Below the pieces are notes generated by a model. The model was not told where the DNA came from, made no database searches, and saw only the letters and a program-made list of their open reading frames with translations. The position numbers and the translations under genes were made by a program. This document shows positions 24,254 through 33,991 of a DNA stretch of 64,000 bases, piece by piece. Position 1 is the first letter of the stretch. Each line of letters starts with the position of its first letter. Source of the stretch: Candidatus Saccharibacteria bacterium oral taxon 488 (GTDB lineage: Bacteria; Patescibacteriota; Saccharimonadia; Saccharimonadales; Saccharimonadaceae); the NCBI GenBank assembly GCA_010202645.1, contig CP047920.1, forward strand, positions 558,001-622,000. The letters are read 5' to 3'.

Positions 24254-25837
24254 TTATGATGATAGCATAAGCATAATCTTTTTCGCTAGCTCTTTACCTA
24301 CAATTTTTTCGAGATCAGTCAGCGGGGCGTTCCGTATATGATTGATGCTACCAAACTTTTTCAGCAATTTCGCACGGGTTTTTGGCCCCACGCCAGGAAT
24401 TTCCTCCAGCTGGTTTTTCGTTTGCTGCTGACGCTTCAGCGTGGTGTGATAGCTCACCGCAAAGCGGTGCGATTCGTCGCGAATACGCTGGAACAGTTTG
24501 ACGATGTCAGTTGTTGCGAGAGCATTCTCATCCGCCTTCGAGTATTCTTTATAATTTTGCTCAATGCTAGCTCGTAAGTTTTTTGAATGCGAGCCGGCGT
24601 TGCGCTGACTCGGGTGTAAATTCACTATATAAGCATCGCCGTCTTCGTGAATCGCGATATCTGCCCGTGGCTGCGACTGGATCTGTTTGATAAACGCCAT
24701 ATCAATCTGCGAACCAATTTTATGTACCAACAACTCTTCCTCACGCTTGGCGATGCTGATGATCGGCACGGTGACACCACGCTCATCACGCGCTCTGATG
24801 GCCGCCGCTAGTTGACCTTTACCGCCGTCAATCAGTAGCAGATCGGGACGACCCCAGCTTTTTAGATGACGCTCGCTCAGCCGGCGAAAAATCGTCTGAT
24901 GGATATTACCCGTGTCATCATTTTTCTCACTAACTTTGAATTTGCGGTACTCTGCCCGGTCGCTCGCGCCATTGGTAAATACCACCATACTGGCGACAAC
25001 CTGCTGGCCACTCATATGCGAAATGTCATAGCCCTCAATGCGCGCTGGGATATCTTTTAGACCCAATAATTTTGCCAATTCAGCCAGCGCCTTGTCCTTA
25101 GAAATATCCAAAAACTCTTTGTCGCCAAAACAAACCCGCCGCTGCAACTCCTGCATGGCGCGCAGCTTATTGCGAAGATCAGCCGCCCGCTCAAAATCAT
25201 GCAGCCCAGCCGCCGTTTTCATGTCGCGCTCCAGCTCGGCGGCGATGGCTTTACGATTACCCTTGATATAGCTGATGAGTTTGCGTAGATTAGCTTTGTA
25301 TAGCTCCGGCCCATCACTCAGCCGCGGACTCAAACCCAAATCTTCATCCAACTTCGACTGCCCCGGTCGCCTCTGCCTGGTCAAATACGGAAACACTCGC
25401 CGCAAATAGCGTAAAGCTTTTTTCAGAGCAAAGCCATTATAAAACGGGCCAATATATTCCGCGCCGTCATCGGCTGGATTACGCGTAAAACTGACAGTCG
25501 GCCACTCACTTTTCATGTCGATTCGCACATACGTTTGCGATTTATCATCACGCAGCAGCACGTTGTAACGCGGCATATAACGTTTGACCATTTCGCTCTC
25601 AAGGAACAGTGCATCAACTTCGCTCTCGGTCTCAATCCAATCAGTATCAGCAATTTCCGCCACCAACGCCATGGTTTTATTGTCCCGCCCGCGCGAATCC
25701 TGAAAATATTGGCGCACGCGGTTTTTTAGCACCGCCGCCTTGCCCACATAAATAATCTCGCCGCTAGCAGACTTGTGAAAATAGACACCGGGAGTGCGCG
25801 GTAGGGTTTTAAGTTTTTGCTGCAACCGTTGATTCAC
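24254..25837 (-). CDS. uvrC: Excinuclease ABC subunit C
   Basis: 527 aa from the GTG at 25837, chosen because TATAAT ends 6 nt upstream and the protein then begins with the normal helix before LPRTPGVYFHK. The GIY-YIG nuclease domain (GVYFHKSASGEIIYVGKAAV) makes the 3' cut; a UVR domain (LHDFERAADLRNKLRAM) contacts UvrB; the RNase H-like domain (IEGYDISHMSGQQVVASMVV and LLIDGGKGQLAAA) makes the 5' cut; and a helix-hairpin-helix (EEIPGVGPKTRAKLLKKFG) closes the protein. It is about 60-80 residues shorter than Escherichia coli UvrC, mainly in the middle. UvrB is at 40891-42861. Confidence 0.95.
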   Translation of the reverse strand: MNQRLQQKLKTLPRTPGVYFHKSASGEIIYVGKAAVLKNRVRQYFQDSRGRDNKTMALVAEIADTDWIETESEVDALFLESEMVKRYMPRYNVLLRDDKSQTYVRIDMKSEWPTVSFTRNPADDGAEYIGPFYNGFALKKALRYLRRVFPYLTRQRRPGQSKLDEDLGLSPRLSDGPELYKANLRKLISYIKGNRKAIAAELERDMKTAAGLHDFERAADLRNKLRAMQELQRRVCFGDKEFLDISKDKALAELAKLLGLKDIPARIEGYDISHMSGQQVVASMVVFTNGASDRAEYRKFKVSEKNDDTGNIHQTIFRRLSERHLKSWGRPDLLLIDGGKGQLAAAIRARDERGVTVPIISIAKREEELLVHKIGSQIDMAFIKQIQSQPRADIAIHEDGDAYIVNLHPSQRNAGSHSKNLRASIEQNYKEYSKADENALATTDIVKLFQRIRDESHRFAVSYHTTLKRQQQTKNQLEEIPGVGPKTRAKLLKKFGSINHIRNAPLTDLEKIVGKELAKKIMLMLSS

Positions 25838-25843
25838 AGTATC

Positions 25844-25849
25844 ATTATA
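25844..25849 (-). promoter_or_regulatory. -10 box of uvrC (leaderless GTG start)
   Basis: TATAAT on the minus strand, 6 nt from the GTG. The next plausible start codon upstream is inside the promoter, which supports GTG as the true start. Confidence 0.6.
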
Positions 25850-25863
25850 ACTTATACAGACAG

Positions 25864-26666
25864 TCAAGCCTTACCGACGATGCCGCTTAGTACGCCATCC
25901 AGCTCACCCTGAGCAAGTCGTATCGCCCACTCTTGACGCTCAAGGAATGATAGCAATCCAGCCTTTAGCCCAAACCAGCCTAACTTTTTTCTAGCTTCGG
26001 CAACTTTTTTGATTGTTCCCTGAACGTATAATACTGATCACGACAATCTTGCGGAATATCTGAAATTTTGTGGTTTGGCATTATAACATTTACTAATTCC
26101 TCAACCTTCTCTGTGTCCTTTGGACGCCAGCCAGTAATTGAACGACATCCGTACGCTCCTAATTGAGCAATTGGATTAAGGATAGCGCATACTGTCTCGC
26201 CATCTTTCTTCACAAGCCACTGATCAAGACTAGATGAAGGAATTTCCGTCTCAATACCGCCAAGGCGCCAGTATAGACGACCTTCATCATCAATATAACG
26301 ATCACCGACGAAATCAAATATACCACGACGATTTTTTTTGTATGGATTAAGTCCAAAGGTTGAAATTACTAACTTATCACCGATAGCATCGGTCATTTCC
26401 CGCTGACAACCCTTCACAACAACCTTATCTGTGCTTTGCACTAATGTATCAAGGTCTCGCACCGTACCATTTTCACGTAAACACGGTAAGCACACACCGC
26501 CAGGCAGATACACAACGTGATTGTCCCAATCAATTTCGGCAGCGTTGGTAACTGCATGCAGACCCAGCCCGCCGACAACGCTATACGAGACTTCGCAATC
26601 TTCCATTCTGTCATGAATGCTGTGTTCTACCAGCAGTGGGTATATATTTTCTGAAACTTCACTCAT
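25864..26666 (-). CDS. Nucleotidyltransferase-like protein, frameshifted at 25985-25990
   Basis: As written the frame gives 228 aa ending KKLPKLEKS. Adding one base to the run of six at 25985-25990 lets it continue KKLGWFGLKAGLLSFLERQ to a stop at 25864, a coherent amphipathic tail, for 267 aa in all. The segment SYSVVGGLGLHAVT followed by a charged RENGTVRDLDTLVQ stretch resembles the G-G-x-x-x-x-x-x and D-x-D core of nucleotidyltransferase-fold proteins, but the assignment is tentative. Many cysteines and a WRLGG patch are present. The HD-domain gene lies 18 nt upstream; NTase and HD pairs are common in nucleotide signalling or tRNA repair. Confidence 0.5.
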
Positions 26667-26684
26667 ACTATAGTCCTTGTCCGC

Positions 26685-27422
26685 CTATTGTAAATCATTT
26701 GCCTTAGTTATATCAAGTAAATACCCTTCCAAAAACTCACTCCACTCCGGCACATCCTTTTCGCGGAAATAGGCACGAAGGAAATCAACCATAACGTGCT
26801 GGCGCTTCCCTGCTTCTATTCGCCCCGGCTCCGTTAGCATCAAGCTTTTTAGCTTCAGCAGCTTTTCAAAGAAGTGATTGATGAAGCCGTCGGTATCATG
26901 CGTGTTGCCGCTAACGTCGTATTCGTGCGCCGCTAGATCAACATTTGACCAAACCGCGGGGTCAAAAATCCGCCCACCGTGATGGCAGGCATACATCAAC
27001 CCTCGCTCAATCCCAACCGCACCAATAGCATCGCACATGTCAGCGTCAGACACCAGCTGCCCCGCCAGCCGCCGCGGCTGCTGGCCGTTCAGCCGTTTGC
27101 TATAACCAATCGCCGCAATATTTTCTAATACCGCCTGGCATAAGTCAGCGGCCACTCCCGCCTCCGCCATACTATTGACCGCGTTCGTCAATTTCTCTGC
27201 CTGCGCTTTGCCGACTAATTTGTAATCATCAACGTCATGCAACCAAGCCGTCAATAGCACTTCGTACAGATCCACTGGCTCGCTGCATTCGCTAGCAAAA
27301 CGCTCCGCCAGCAGCGCCACTCGCTCAACGTGATCATCAGCATGACCCGATGGGTCGCCGCCTAATATATCACGCACTTTATTTTTTATTGTCTCAAGTT
27401 GAGCTATTTGCCGTTCGTCCAT
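26685..27422 (-). CDS. HD-domain phosphohydrolase
   Basis: 245 aa. The metal-binding histidines and aspartates lie in HADDHVERVALLAERF and TAWLHDVDDYKL, with a later D in LVSDADMCDAIGAVG, the H...HD...D pattern of the HD superfamily and close to YpgQ/YedJ-like proteins. These hydrolyse phosphate esters of nucleotides. The C-terminal part (HFFEKLLKLKSLM) is also like that group. It may act with the NTase-like gene that follows it after 18 nt. Confidence 0.85.
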   Translation of the reverse strand: MDERQIAQLETIKNKVRDILGGDPSGHADDHVERVALLAERFASECSEPVDLYEVLLTAWLHDVDDYKLVGKAQAEKLTNAVNSMAEAGVAADLCQAVLENIAAIGYSKRLNGQQPRRLAGQLVSDADMCDAIGAVGIERGLMYACHHGGRIFDPAVWSNVDLAAHEYDVSGNTHDTDGFINHFFEKLLKLKSLMLTEPGRIEAGKRQHVMVDFLRAYFREKDVPEWSEFLEGYLLDITKANDLQ

Positions 27423-27488
27423 AAGCTTATTGTAGCACCTACGCAGGCCTCAACCCGCTAAGCTATTTTCATTTTAGCCAAGAGGCGC

Positions 27489-27494
27489 TATAGT
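27489..27494 (+). promoter_or_regulatory. -10 box of the ThrE-like gene (leaderless GTG start)
   Basis: TATAGT, 6 nt before the GTG at 27501. Confidence 0.5.
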
Positions 27495-27500
27495 AGTGAT

Positions 27501-28919
27501 GTGAAAACAACTGTGAAAAGAAAAGTACCTGAATTTATCAAGCGATCACTGGGACGAATTCCACGATTACCAACGCCAGAACCCATTTGGCAATTAGATA
27601 AAATCGACGAGAGCCTGACGCCAAATATGCGAGCGCTGCGGATGACGATGACAATCGCCGAGGAATTATTAGCAATGGGGGTGGCTGCTCGGGACGTGGT
27701 ACATATGGCGCTAGGGATCACTGGCACATACTGCAGGCGACGGGTTCATATTGATATCAGCTCAACGCTCATTACCATATCTCAAGATCGCGGTACCGAA
27801 CGTGAACCACTCACATTAGTGCGGACGATTACCTTAAAATACGTTAATTACCAGACAATTCAGGCATTGCAAAACCTCGCCCTCACAATCCGTGACCATC
27901 ATTTACCACTGGCCGAAGCTGAAAAACGCACTGAGGAATTATTAGCAGGCTCACGAGAGCACTCGCGCTGGATCGTCTGCCTAGCAGGCGGTAGCGTGTC
28001 AATGGGCGTGGTGATTTTATTTAACGGCTCGATCCTGATGAGCGGACTGGCGTTTGTGATGGGCTTTGTGGCGACGGCGACGATGAGGATTCTGGACAAA
28101 TGGGGCCTCGCAACATTTTACCTGCAAATCATTACCGCACTCCTAATCACCCTGGCGGCGGGTGCTGCCCAGTGGCTGAATGGCTGGCTGGGCTGGCAAG
28201 TTGATACGACGATGCTGGTGATCAGCGGTATCGTGCTGTTGGTGGCGGGGCTGATGATCGTTGGCGCTTTTCAGGATGCGATTGATGAATATTATGTAAC
28301 AGCAAATGCCCGACTGCTGCGGGTAACTATGGCGACGATGGGTATTGTTGTCGGTGTAATGACCGGGCTATATATTATTCAGCGATTTGGGATTAGCTTT
28401 CCGGCTACACCAGATCGGCTGGGGCTAGCGGCAGATATACGAGCGCAATACTTGGGGGCGCTGATCATTGCCGCAGGTTTCGCGGCTGGCAATCACGCGC
28501 GTTTGTTCGGAATGCTGATTGCCGGCGGTGTCGGTGTGTTGGGGTGGTGGATATCGAGTGCACTCGTTGGGCCGCTCGGAGTCGTTATCGCAAGTGGCGT
28601 TGCTGCAACAGTTGTTGGACTGATGTCGGTGCTATTATCCCGACTATGGCGCTTTCCTTCAGTGGCCATTATCGCTGCTGGCATCGTGCCGCTGGTGCCG
28701 GGCTTATCGCTCTACAACGGCTTGATGGGGGTGATCGAAAATCCACCGACCGACCCTGAATTTTTACTGTCCCTAGCGATATTGGCGCGAGCTATCATGA
28801 TCGGCGTGGCCATCGCCATCGGTGCATCGCTTGGTAATATGATCGGCCGACCAGTACGGCGCGGTATGATTCGCTGGTATAATAAGCTCCTGCGACGACG
28901 AGAGATAAAAGTTCAATAA
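27501..28919 (+). CDS. Threonine/serine exporter family (ThrE-like) membrane protein
   Basis: 472 aa from a GTG. The N-terminal 150 residues form the soluble domain of the family (LLAMGVAARDVVHMALGI, then TLVRTITLKYVNYQTIQAL), followed by about ten membrane segments in two halves, which match the fused ThrE layout: domain PF06738 then PF12821. SLYNGLMGVIEN-like and PLVPGLSLYNGLMG are typical of the second half. Members export threonine and serine, although the substrate has been shown only in a few bacteria. Convergent with dnaE, with 14 nt between stop codons. No amino acid synthesis genes are near, so a different small solute is possible. Confidence 0.87.
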   Translation: MKTTVKRKVPEFIKRSLGRIPRLPTPEPIWQLDKIDESLTPNMRALRMTMTIAEELLAMGVAARDVVHMALGITGTYCRRRVHIDISSTLITISQDRGTEREPLTLVRTITLKYVNYQTIQALQNLALTIRDHHLPLAEAEKRTEELLAGSREHSRWIVCLAGGSVSMGVVILFNGSILMSGLAFVMGFVATATMRILDKWGLATFYLQIITALLITLAAGAAQWLNGWLGWQVDTTMLVISGIVLLVAGLMIVGAFQDAIDEYYVTANARLLRVTMATMGIVVGVMTGLYIIQRFGISFPATPDRLGLAADIRAQYLGALIIAAGFAAGNHARLFGMLIAGGVGVLGWWISSALVGPLGVVIASGVAATVVGLMSVLLSRLWRFPSVAIIAAGIVPLVPGLSLYNGLMGVIENPPTDPEFLLSLAILARAIMIGVAIAIGASLGNMIGRPVRRGMIRWYNKLLRRREIKVQ

Positions 28920-28933
28920 AGTACGCGCAAATT

Positions 28934-31900
28934 TTATTTCAAGACTACACACTCGTCGCCCAGTGTCTGACGCAGCTGACTCATGAGCTGATCGCCAGCC
29001 TCAACACGAAACGGCATGCGCATGGCAGACTTATTTGCCTCACCCAGCACCAACACCACGTCAGTCGCACCAGCGTATTCGGAGCAGAGCGACTTGAGTG
29101 CTACTAGTTTATCATGGTCGCTCGGGTTTTTGATATGAAGAAATAGCTTTTCTGTCTCGGGCACGGCGTGCGTGGCTGCTGGATGCGGTGGCGTGTTTGT
29201 CGTGTCGGCCGGTGTTGACTTCATGTTCGTCCCTTTCGCTGTCGATACTCGGGCCGCACCTGCTCGCTGAGTCGTTTGAGTTCGGAACGCTGTACGCCGC
29301 TCTTGCTTGACTTTATTACTCATTCTTGGCGCTTCCATTTTACGGCCAGTTGACTGATACTGCCGGAGGTCATCGTCAGAAATCAGTTCAATTTCATCAG
29401 CAATCATCTTGCTCTCTGAGCCCAAATTACCATCCCGATCACGGGCTGAGTTTTTGCCGGTCACCCGAATGACAGCGTCCTGGACGAGCTTGGCGCCGAC
29501 TTGCTCATACAAATTCGGAAAAACGATCACTTCGCCCTCACCAAACTTATCTTCGATCCCGACGAATGCCATCTTGCTGCCTGACTTGGTAACGATGGTG
29601 CGCACCGTCGTGATAATACCGCCGATCGTCATCAGGCGACCGTCGTATTCTGGCACCAGCTGCGTTAATGGCTGCGCTTGCTCACTCAGATATGTTTCAT
29701 ACGCATCGAGTGGATGCGCCGAAATATACAGCCCCATCAGCTCGCGCTCCCACATCAACCGCTCTTTGTTGGTATGTTTGGCCGGCGCTGGCTGTAGCTG
29801 CATCGTTGGCTGAACATTAGCCGACTCATCACCAAGCATACCAAACAGGTCAGTCTGCCCCGACGCGGCCTCTTTCTGAGTTTTTTGAGCAAAGGCGACA
29901 ATGGTGTCAAGATTAAACAACAGGTCAGACCGATCACCAAAGCTATCAAAGGCACCAGTTTTGATCAGCGACTCCCAAGCCTTGCGGTTAAACTTGCCGG
30001 TCGACACTCGCTTGGCAAAATCTTCGACCGACTTGAACGGGCCATCAGCCTCGCGAGCACGAATAATTTCTTCCACCGCACCGACACCAACGCCCTTGAC
30101 CGCCGCCATGCCGAAACGAATCTTCTTTTCACCAGGCACCACCGCGAACTCGACGAATGACTCATTGACGTCCGGGTTGAGCACTTCAATACCCATGTGC
30201 TTACACTCAGTCATCTCGATGGCCAGGCGCTCGGTGTCGTCCTGATCACTAGTCATCAGCGCCGCCATGAACGCGTCAGGATAGTGCGCCTTGAGATACG
30301 CCGTCCAGTAGGCAATCAAGCCATAACACGCCGCGTGCGACTTATTGAAACAGTAGTTAGCAAATTCCTCCAGCGCGTCCCAGAATTGCTCGGCAATTTC
30401 CTTGGTTGCGCCACCGACCTTGACTGCGCCCTCGACAAATTCCGGCTTAACCTTTTTCATCAGGTCAATTTTCTTTTTACCCACCGCTTTACGCAAGGTG
30501 TCGGCTTGGCCGCCAGTAAAGCCGCACCACTCTTTGGAAATCTGCATAAACTGCTCCTGATAGACCAAGATGCCGTACGTATTCTTCAGCGAGTTTTCCA
30601 TACCGGGGTGTAAGTAGGTAATCTCTTCCTCGCCATGTTTACGTTTGATGAATGAGTCGATAAACTGCATCGGGCCCGGGCGGTACAAGGCCACCATGGC
30701 GATGATGTCTTCAAAGACACTTGGTTTGAGCTCGCGCAAGTACCGCTTCATGCCAGCCGACTCCAACTGGAACACGCCAGTGGTATCACCGCGCTGGAAT
30801 AATTTGTAGGTTTCTTCATCATCCAGCGGCAGCGTTGATAAATCTATTTCCGTTTTATAGACTTTACGAATAATACGCAGAGCGTTGTTAATGATGGACA
30901 GGTTAGACAAGCCCAAAAAGTCCATCTTCAGCAGCCCCAGTTCCTCAACCGGGCCCATTGGATACTGCGTTGCCACCACACCCTTTTGCGCCATCTCGAG
31001 CGGTACGTATTTCACCAAATCATCCGGCGCGATCACCACACCAGCAGCGTGCACACCGTGTGAGCGAATGGTTCCCTCCAGCTGCGAGGCAAAGTCATAG
31101 ACAGTTTTGGCGGTCGGGTTGCTTTCGTATTCTTTCTTGAGATCAGGGTCTTCCTCCAGCGACTTTTTGATGGGTACATGACGACCCTGCACAGGCGGTG
31201 GAATGAGCTTGGCCAGCCGATCAGACTCGCCATATGGCACCTGCAGCACCCGCGCCACGTCACGCACCGAAGCACGCGCCGCCATGGTACCAAAGGTACA
31301 GATGTTAGCCACTCGTTCTGAGCCATATTTCTTGGCACAATATTCGATCACCTCGCCGCGGCGCGTATCTTGAATGTCGATGTCGATGTCGGGCATGGAA
31401 ATACGGTCGGGGTTGAGAAATCGCTCAAACAGTAGGTCGTAATGCAGCGGGTCAAGGTCGGTGATGTTCAGGGCATAGGCGATGATTGAGCCAGCCGCTG
31501 AACCGCGCCCCGGCCCAAAGATAATCCCCTGAGATTTGCCCCAGTTGATAAAATCCTGGACGATCAAAAAATAGCCGTTGTAGCCCATGTTGTCGAGCAC
31601 GCCAAATTCCATGTCCAGTCGCTCAATTTGATCATCAGACAGCATGGCGCGCAGCTCGTCGTTTGGCAATTTCTTGGCGTCCTCCAGCTTCATGCCAGCG
31701 TAGCGCGCCGCCATACCGCTATACACCAGATGATCTAGATATTCTTTCTCGGACTCACCGTTTGGCGTTGGGAATTTCGGGATGAGAATATCGCCAAGTT
31801 TAATTTCTACGTCACACCGATCGGCGATGGCTTTGGTGTTGGCGATTGCCTGCGGATTGGTGGTTTGCCACCGCGAAATGATGTCTTCTGGTGTGGTCAA

Positions 31901-32701
31901 ATGCAGCTCAAAATCCTTCAAGCTCATCCGCTTTTCATCACTCAAATACGCACCAGTACCGACGCATAGCAAAATCTCATGCGCCTCTTGGTCTTCGTGA
32001 TTGAGGTAATGACCGTCGCTGGTCACCACACACGGAATATCCAGTTCCTCGCTGATGCGCTCAATGTAATCATTGACCTTTTTCTGTTCCGGCCAGTGGC
32101 TGCGCGCTTCGGGGTGGCCATGGTCTTGAAGTTCCATGTAGTATCGGTCGCCAAACACTGACTTGTACCAGCCAGCAATTTCCTTGGCCTTTTCATAATC
32201 ATCATTGCGCAAATTCTCACCCAGCTCACCACCGATACAGCCGGACATACAGATAATACCTTCATTGTATTGCTCCAGTAGCTCGTGATCAATGCGCGGT
32301 TTATAGTAGACGCCTTCGAGGTTGGCGATGGTGCTAAGCTGCATCAGGTTTTGATAACCCTTGTGATTCATGGCCAGCAGCGTCAGGTGATAACGCGCCT
32401 TGTCCTTGGCCGGGTCGCGGTCGTGACGAGTGCGCGCCGCCACGTAAGTCTCGATGCCGATAATTGGCTTGATACCAACATTCTTGGCGGCTTTATAAAA
32501 CTCGATCGCGCCCGACATCGTGCCGTGGTCAGTAATGGCACAGGCCTCCATACCCAGTTCCTTCACACGAGCCACCATGTCAGGAATTTTAGTCAGCCCA
32601 TCCAGAAGCGAATGGTGGGTGTGATTATGTAGGTGCACGTAATCAGACGGCTGCAACGTAGCCGCGGCTTGAGCTGTCGTGTTTTTCGTAGCCATCATCA
32701 T
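28934..32701 (-). CDS. dnaE: DNA polymerase III alpha subunit
   Basis: 1255 aa, full length. The N-terminal PHP domain starts YVHLHNHTHHSLLDG and continues with DHGTMSGAIEFYKAA. The polymerase active site is PDIDIDIQDTRRGEVIEY, with GPGRGSAAGSIIAYALN before it. The little-finger region FQLESAGMKRYLRELKP and YQEQFMQISKEWCGFTGGQAD are classic DnaE1 blocks. An OB fold is near 1010-1100 (MTIGGIITTVRTIVTKSG) and a low-complexity Thr/Pro/Ala linker joins it to a C-terminal domain beginning near LFLHIKNPSDHDK. The start has three tandem ATGs; the ribosome site GGAGG lies about 20 nt away. It replicates the chromosome. Confidence 0.96.
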   Translation of the reverse strand: MMMATKNTTAQAAATLQPSDYVHLHNHTHHSLLDGLTKIPDMVARVKELGMEACAITDHGTMSGAIEFYKAAKNVGIKPIIGIETYVAARTRHDRDPAKDKARYHLTLLAMNHKGYQNLMQLSTIANLEGVYYKPRIDHELLEQYNEGIICMSGCIGGELGENLRNDDYEKAKEIAGWYKSVFGDRYYMELQDHGHPEARSHWPEQKKVNDYIERISEELDIPCVVTSDGHYLNHEDQEAHEILLCVGTGAYLSDEKRMSLKDFELHLTTPEDIISRWQTTNPQAIANTKAIADRCDVEIKLGDILIPKFPTPNGESEKEYLDHLVYSGMAARYAGMKLEDAKKLPNDELRAMLSDDQIERLDMEFGVLDNMGYNGYFLIVQDFINWGKSQGIIFGPGRGSAAGSIIAYALNITDLDPLHYDLLFERFLNPDRISMPDIDIDIQDTRRGEVIEYCAKKYGSERVANICTFGTMAARASVRDVARVLQVPYGESDRLAKLIPPPVQGRHVPIKKSLEEDPDLKKEYESNPTAKTVYDFASQLEGTIRSHGVHAAGVVIAPDDLVKYVPLEMAQKGVVATQYPMGPVEELGLLKMDFLGLSNLSIINNALRIIRKVYKTEIDLSTLPLDDEETYKLFQRGDTTGVFQLESAGMKRYLRELKPSVFEDIIAMVALYRPGPMQFIDSFIKRKHGEEEITYLHPGMENSLKNTYGILVYQEQFMQISKEWCGFTGGQADTLRKAVGKKKIDLMKKVKPEFVEGAVKVGGATKEIAEQFWDALEEFANYCFNKSHAACYGLIAYWTAYLKAHYPDAFMAALMTSDQDDTERLAIEMTECKHMGIEVLNPDVNESFVEFAVVPGEKKIRFGMAAVKGVGVGAVEEIIRAREADGPFKSVEDFAKRVSTGKFNRKAWESLIKTGAFDSFGDRSDLLFNLDTIVAFAQKTQKEAASGQTDLFGMLGDESANVQPTMQLQPAPAKHTNKERLMWERELMGLYISAHPLDAYETYLSEQAQPLTQLVPEYDGRLMTIGGIITTVRTIVTKSGSKMAFVGIEDKFGEGEVIVFPNLYEQVGAKLVQDAVIRVTGKNSARDRDGNLGSESKMIADEIELISDDDLRQYQSTGRKMEAPRMSNKVKQERRTAFRTQTTQRAGAARVSTAKGTNMKSTPADTTNTPPHPAATHAVPETEKLFLHIKNPSDHDKLVALKSLCSEYAGATDVVLVLGEANKSAMRMPFRVEAGDQLMSQLRQTLGDECVVLK

Positions 32702-32751
32702 CTATGACGCTCTGGGCGTTACCTCCTATTTTCCTTACTCAGTATAGCATG

Positions 32752-33096
32752 TTAGCGCCGGCGCTGCATGGTATCAATCAGCTGGTTGAGAAAATCCGCC
32801 AGCGCTGGAAAGACGTCGGCAAACCGCCCCAGCAGCCAAGCTGACACCATGATTAGCACCGTTACGCCCACGAGGCTACCCATGCCAAAGAAAAAGCCGC
32901 GCCAAGAGTTTATCCAATAGATCTGCCGCCGTGATCGATGAAAATCAAAAAACAAGTCTTCAATCATTGCTTGCCGAGCGCCGTTTTCGTTATCACGCTT
33001 GATGCGATCAATGGCTCGGCGGGCTACCGAGGGACATGGGTCGGCGGCCTTCTTGTCCTCATGGCCACGTTCTCTTGACGATTTAGCTGGCGCCAT
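32752..33096 (-). CDS. DUF5665-like membrane protein
   Basis: 114 aa from the ATG at 33096 (MAPAKSSRERGHEDKKAAD); the longer reading lies in galU. A charged N-terminus is followed by IEDLFFDFHRSRRQIYWINSW and the hydrophobic segment RGFFFGMGSLVGVTVLIMVS, then a short amphipathic end. The F-x-D-F/Y-x-x-S-R-R-x-I-Y-x-x-N-x-x-R-G-x-x-x-G-x-G pattern matches the DUF5665 family, which has no known function. Overlaps galU by 14 nt, so it ends the gat-galU transcript. Confidence 0.72.
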   Translation of the reverse strand: MAPAKSSRERGHEDKKAADPCPSVARRAIDRIKRDNENGARQAMIEDLFFDFHRSRRQIYWINSWRGFFFGMGSLVGVTVLIMVSAWLLGRFADVFPALADFLNQLIDTMQRRR

Positions 33097-33991
33097 TTTC
33101 CTCAAGCCGCTTGACCAGATATTCACGAAGGCTCGCACCAAGCTTCGGATCACGCATACCAAAATCGATCACTGTCTTGAGATACTCTAGCTTGTCGCCA
33201 GTGTCATAGTACGTGCCATTGGTAATTTCTACGCCATAAAAACTATGGCCGTCATCAATCATGCTCTGCATAATCGGCTGCACTGTAAATTCGCCGTGAC
33301 CATCAAACGCATGTTTGGCCTTATCGAGATAGGTAAAGAACTCGCCCGGCAGCAGATAGCTACTGACGCTCGCGAGATCGGATGGGGCATTAGCTTTGCC
33401 TGGTTTTTCAACAATGTTCGTCATCTTGATCACACCGTCAGCAACCTGCTCACCGTTAACCACGCCGTAGCGATCAAATTCAGCATCATCAATAATCTTC
33501 TTGCACGATAGCACCGCGCCGTCTAATTTTTGCGCCGCAGTGATCATCTGGCGAAATCGGCTGGGACTAGCAGCGATAAAATCATCCGCAAACGTATAAA
33601 TAACCGGCTCATCACCATTGATCAAATGGGCGGCGCAGGTCAACGGTGTGGCATTACCGTACGGGCCTTTTTGGCGGATATAGACAAAGTTGGCCATTTC
33701 TGACAAATTATTCACGATGTCAATCAGTGGCTGTTTCTTGGCGCCGCCCGCCCGTAGATTAACCAGCAGTTCCTCGTTCGGCCTGTCGAAATGATCCTCA
33801 ATTGCTCGTTTGTTAGCGCTACCGATGATAATGATATCTTTGATGCCGGCTTCGACTAATTCCTCGACGACATACTGAATAATCGGCTTGTCGATCAGTG
33901 GCATCATTTCTTTTGGCATGGCCTTGGTCTGCGGCAAGAACCGCGTACCGAAGCCAGCGGCGGCGATGATAGCCTTGGTTGGTTTTTTCAT
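33083..33991 (-). CDS. galU: UTP-glucose-1-phosphate uridylyltransferase
   Basis: 302 aa. N-terminal nucleotide-binding loop AAGFGTRFLPQTKAMPKEM (G-x-G-T-R-x-L-P-x-x-K), then DKPIIQYVVEELVEAGI. Central VIYTFADDFI matches the metal-binding D-D segment, and the sugar-binding end carries EFTVQPIMQSMIDDGHSFYG. It makes UDP-glucose from glucose-1-phosphate and UTP for wall glycans or glycolipids. It overlaps the NUDIX gene start by 4 nt and probably belongs to the long transcript that begins at gatC. Confidence 0.94.
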   Translation of the reverse strand: MKKPTKAIIAAAGFGTRFLPQTKAMPKEMMPLIDKPIIQYVVEELVEAGIKDIIIIGSANKRAIEDHFDRPNEELLVNLRAGGAKKQPLIDIVNNLSEMANFVYIRQKGPYGNATPLTCAAHLINGDEPVIYTFADDFIAASPSRFRQMITAAQKLDGAVLSCKKIIDDAEFDRYGVVNGEQVADGVIKMTNIVEKPGKANAPSDLASVSSYLLPGEFFTYLDKAKHAFDGHGEFTVQPIMQSMIDDGHSFYGVEITNGTYYDTGDKLEYLKTVIDFGMRDPKLGASLREYLVKRLEENGAS

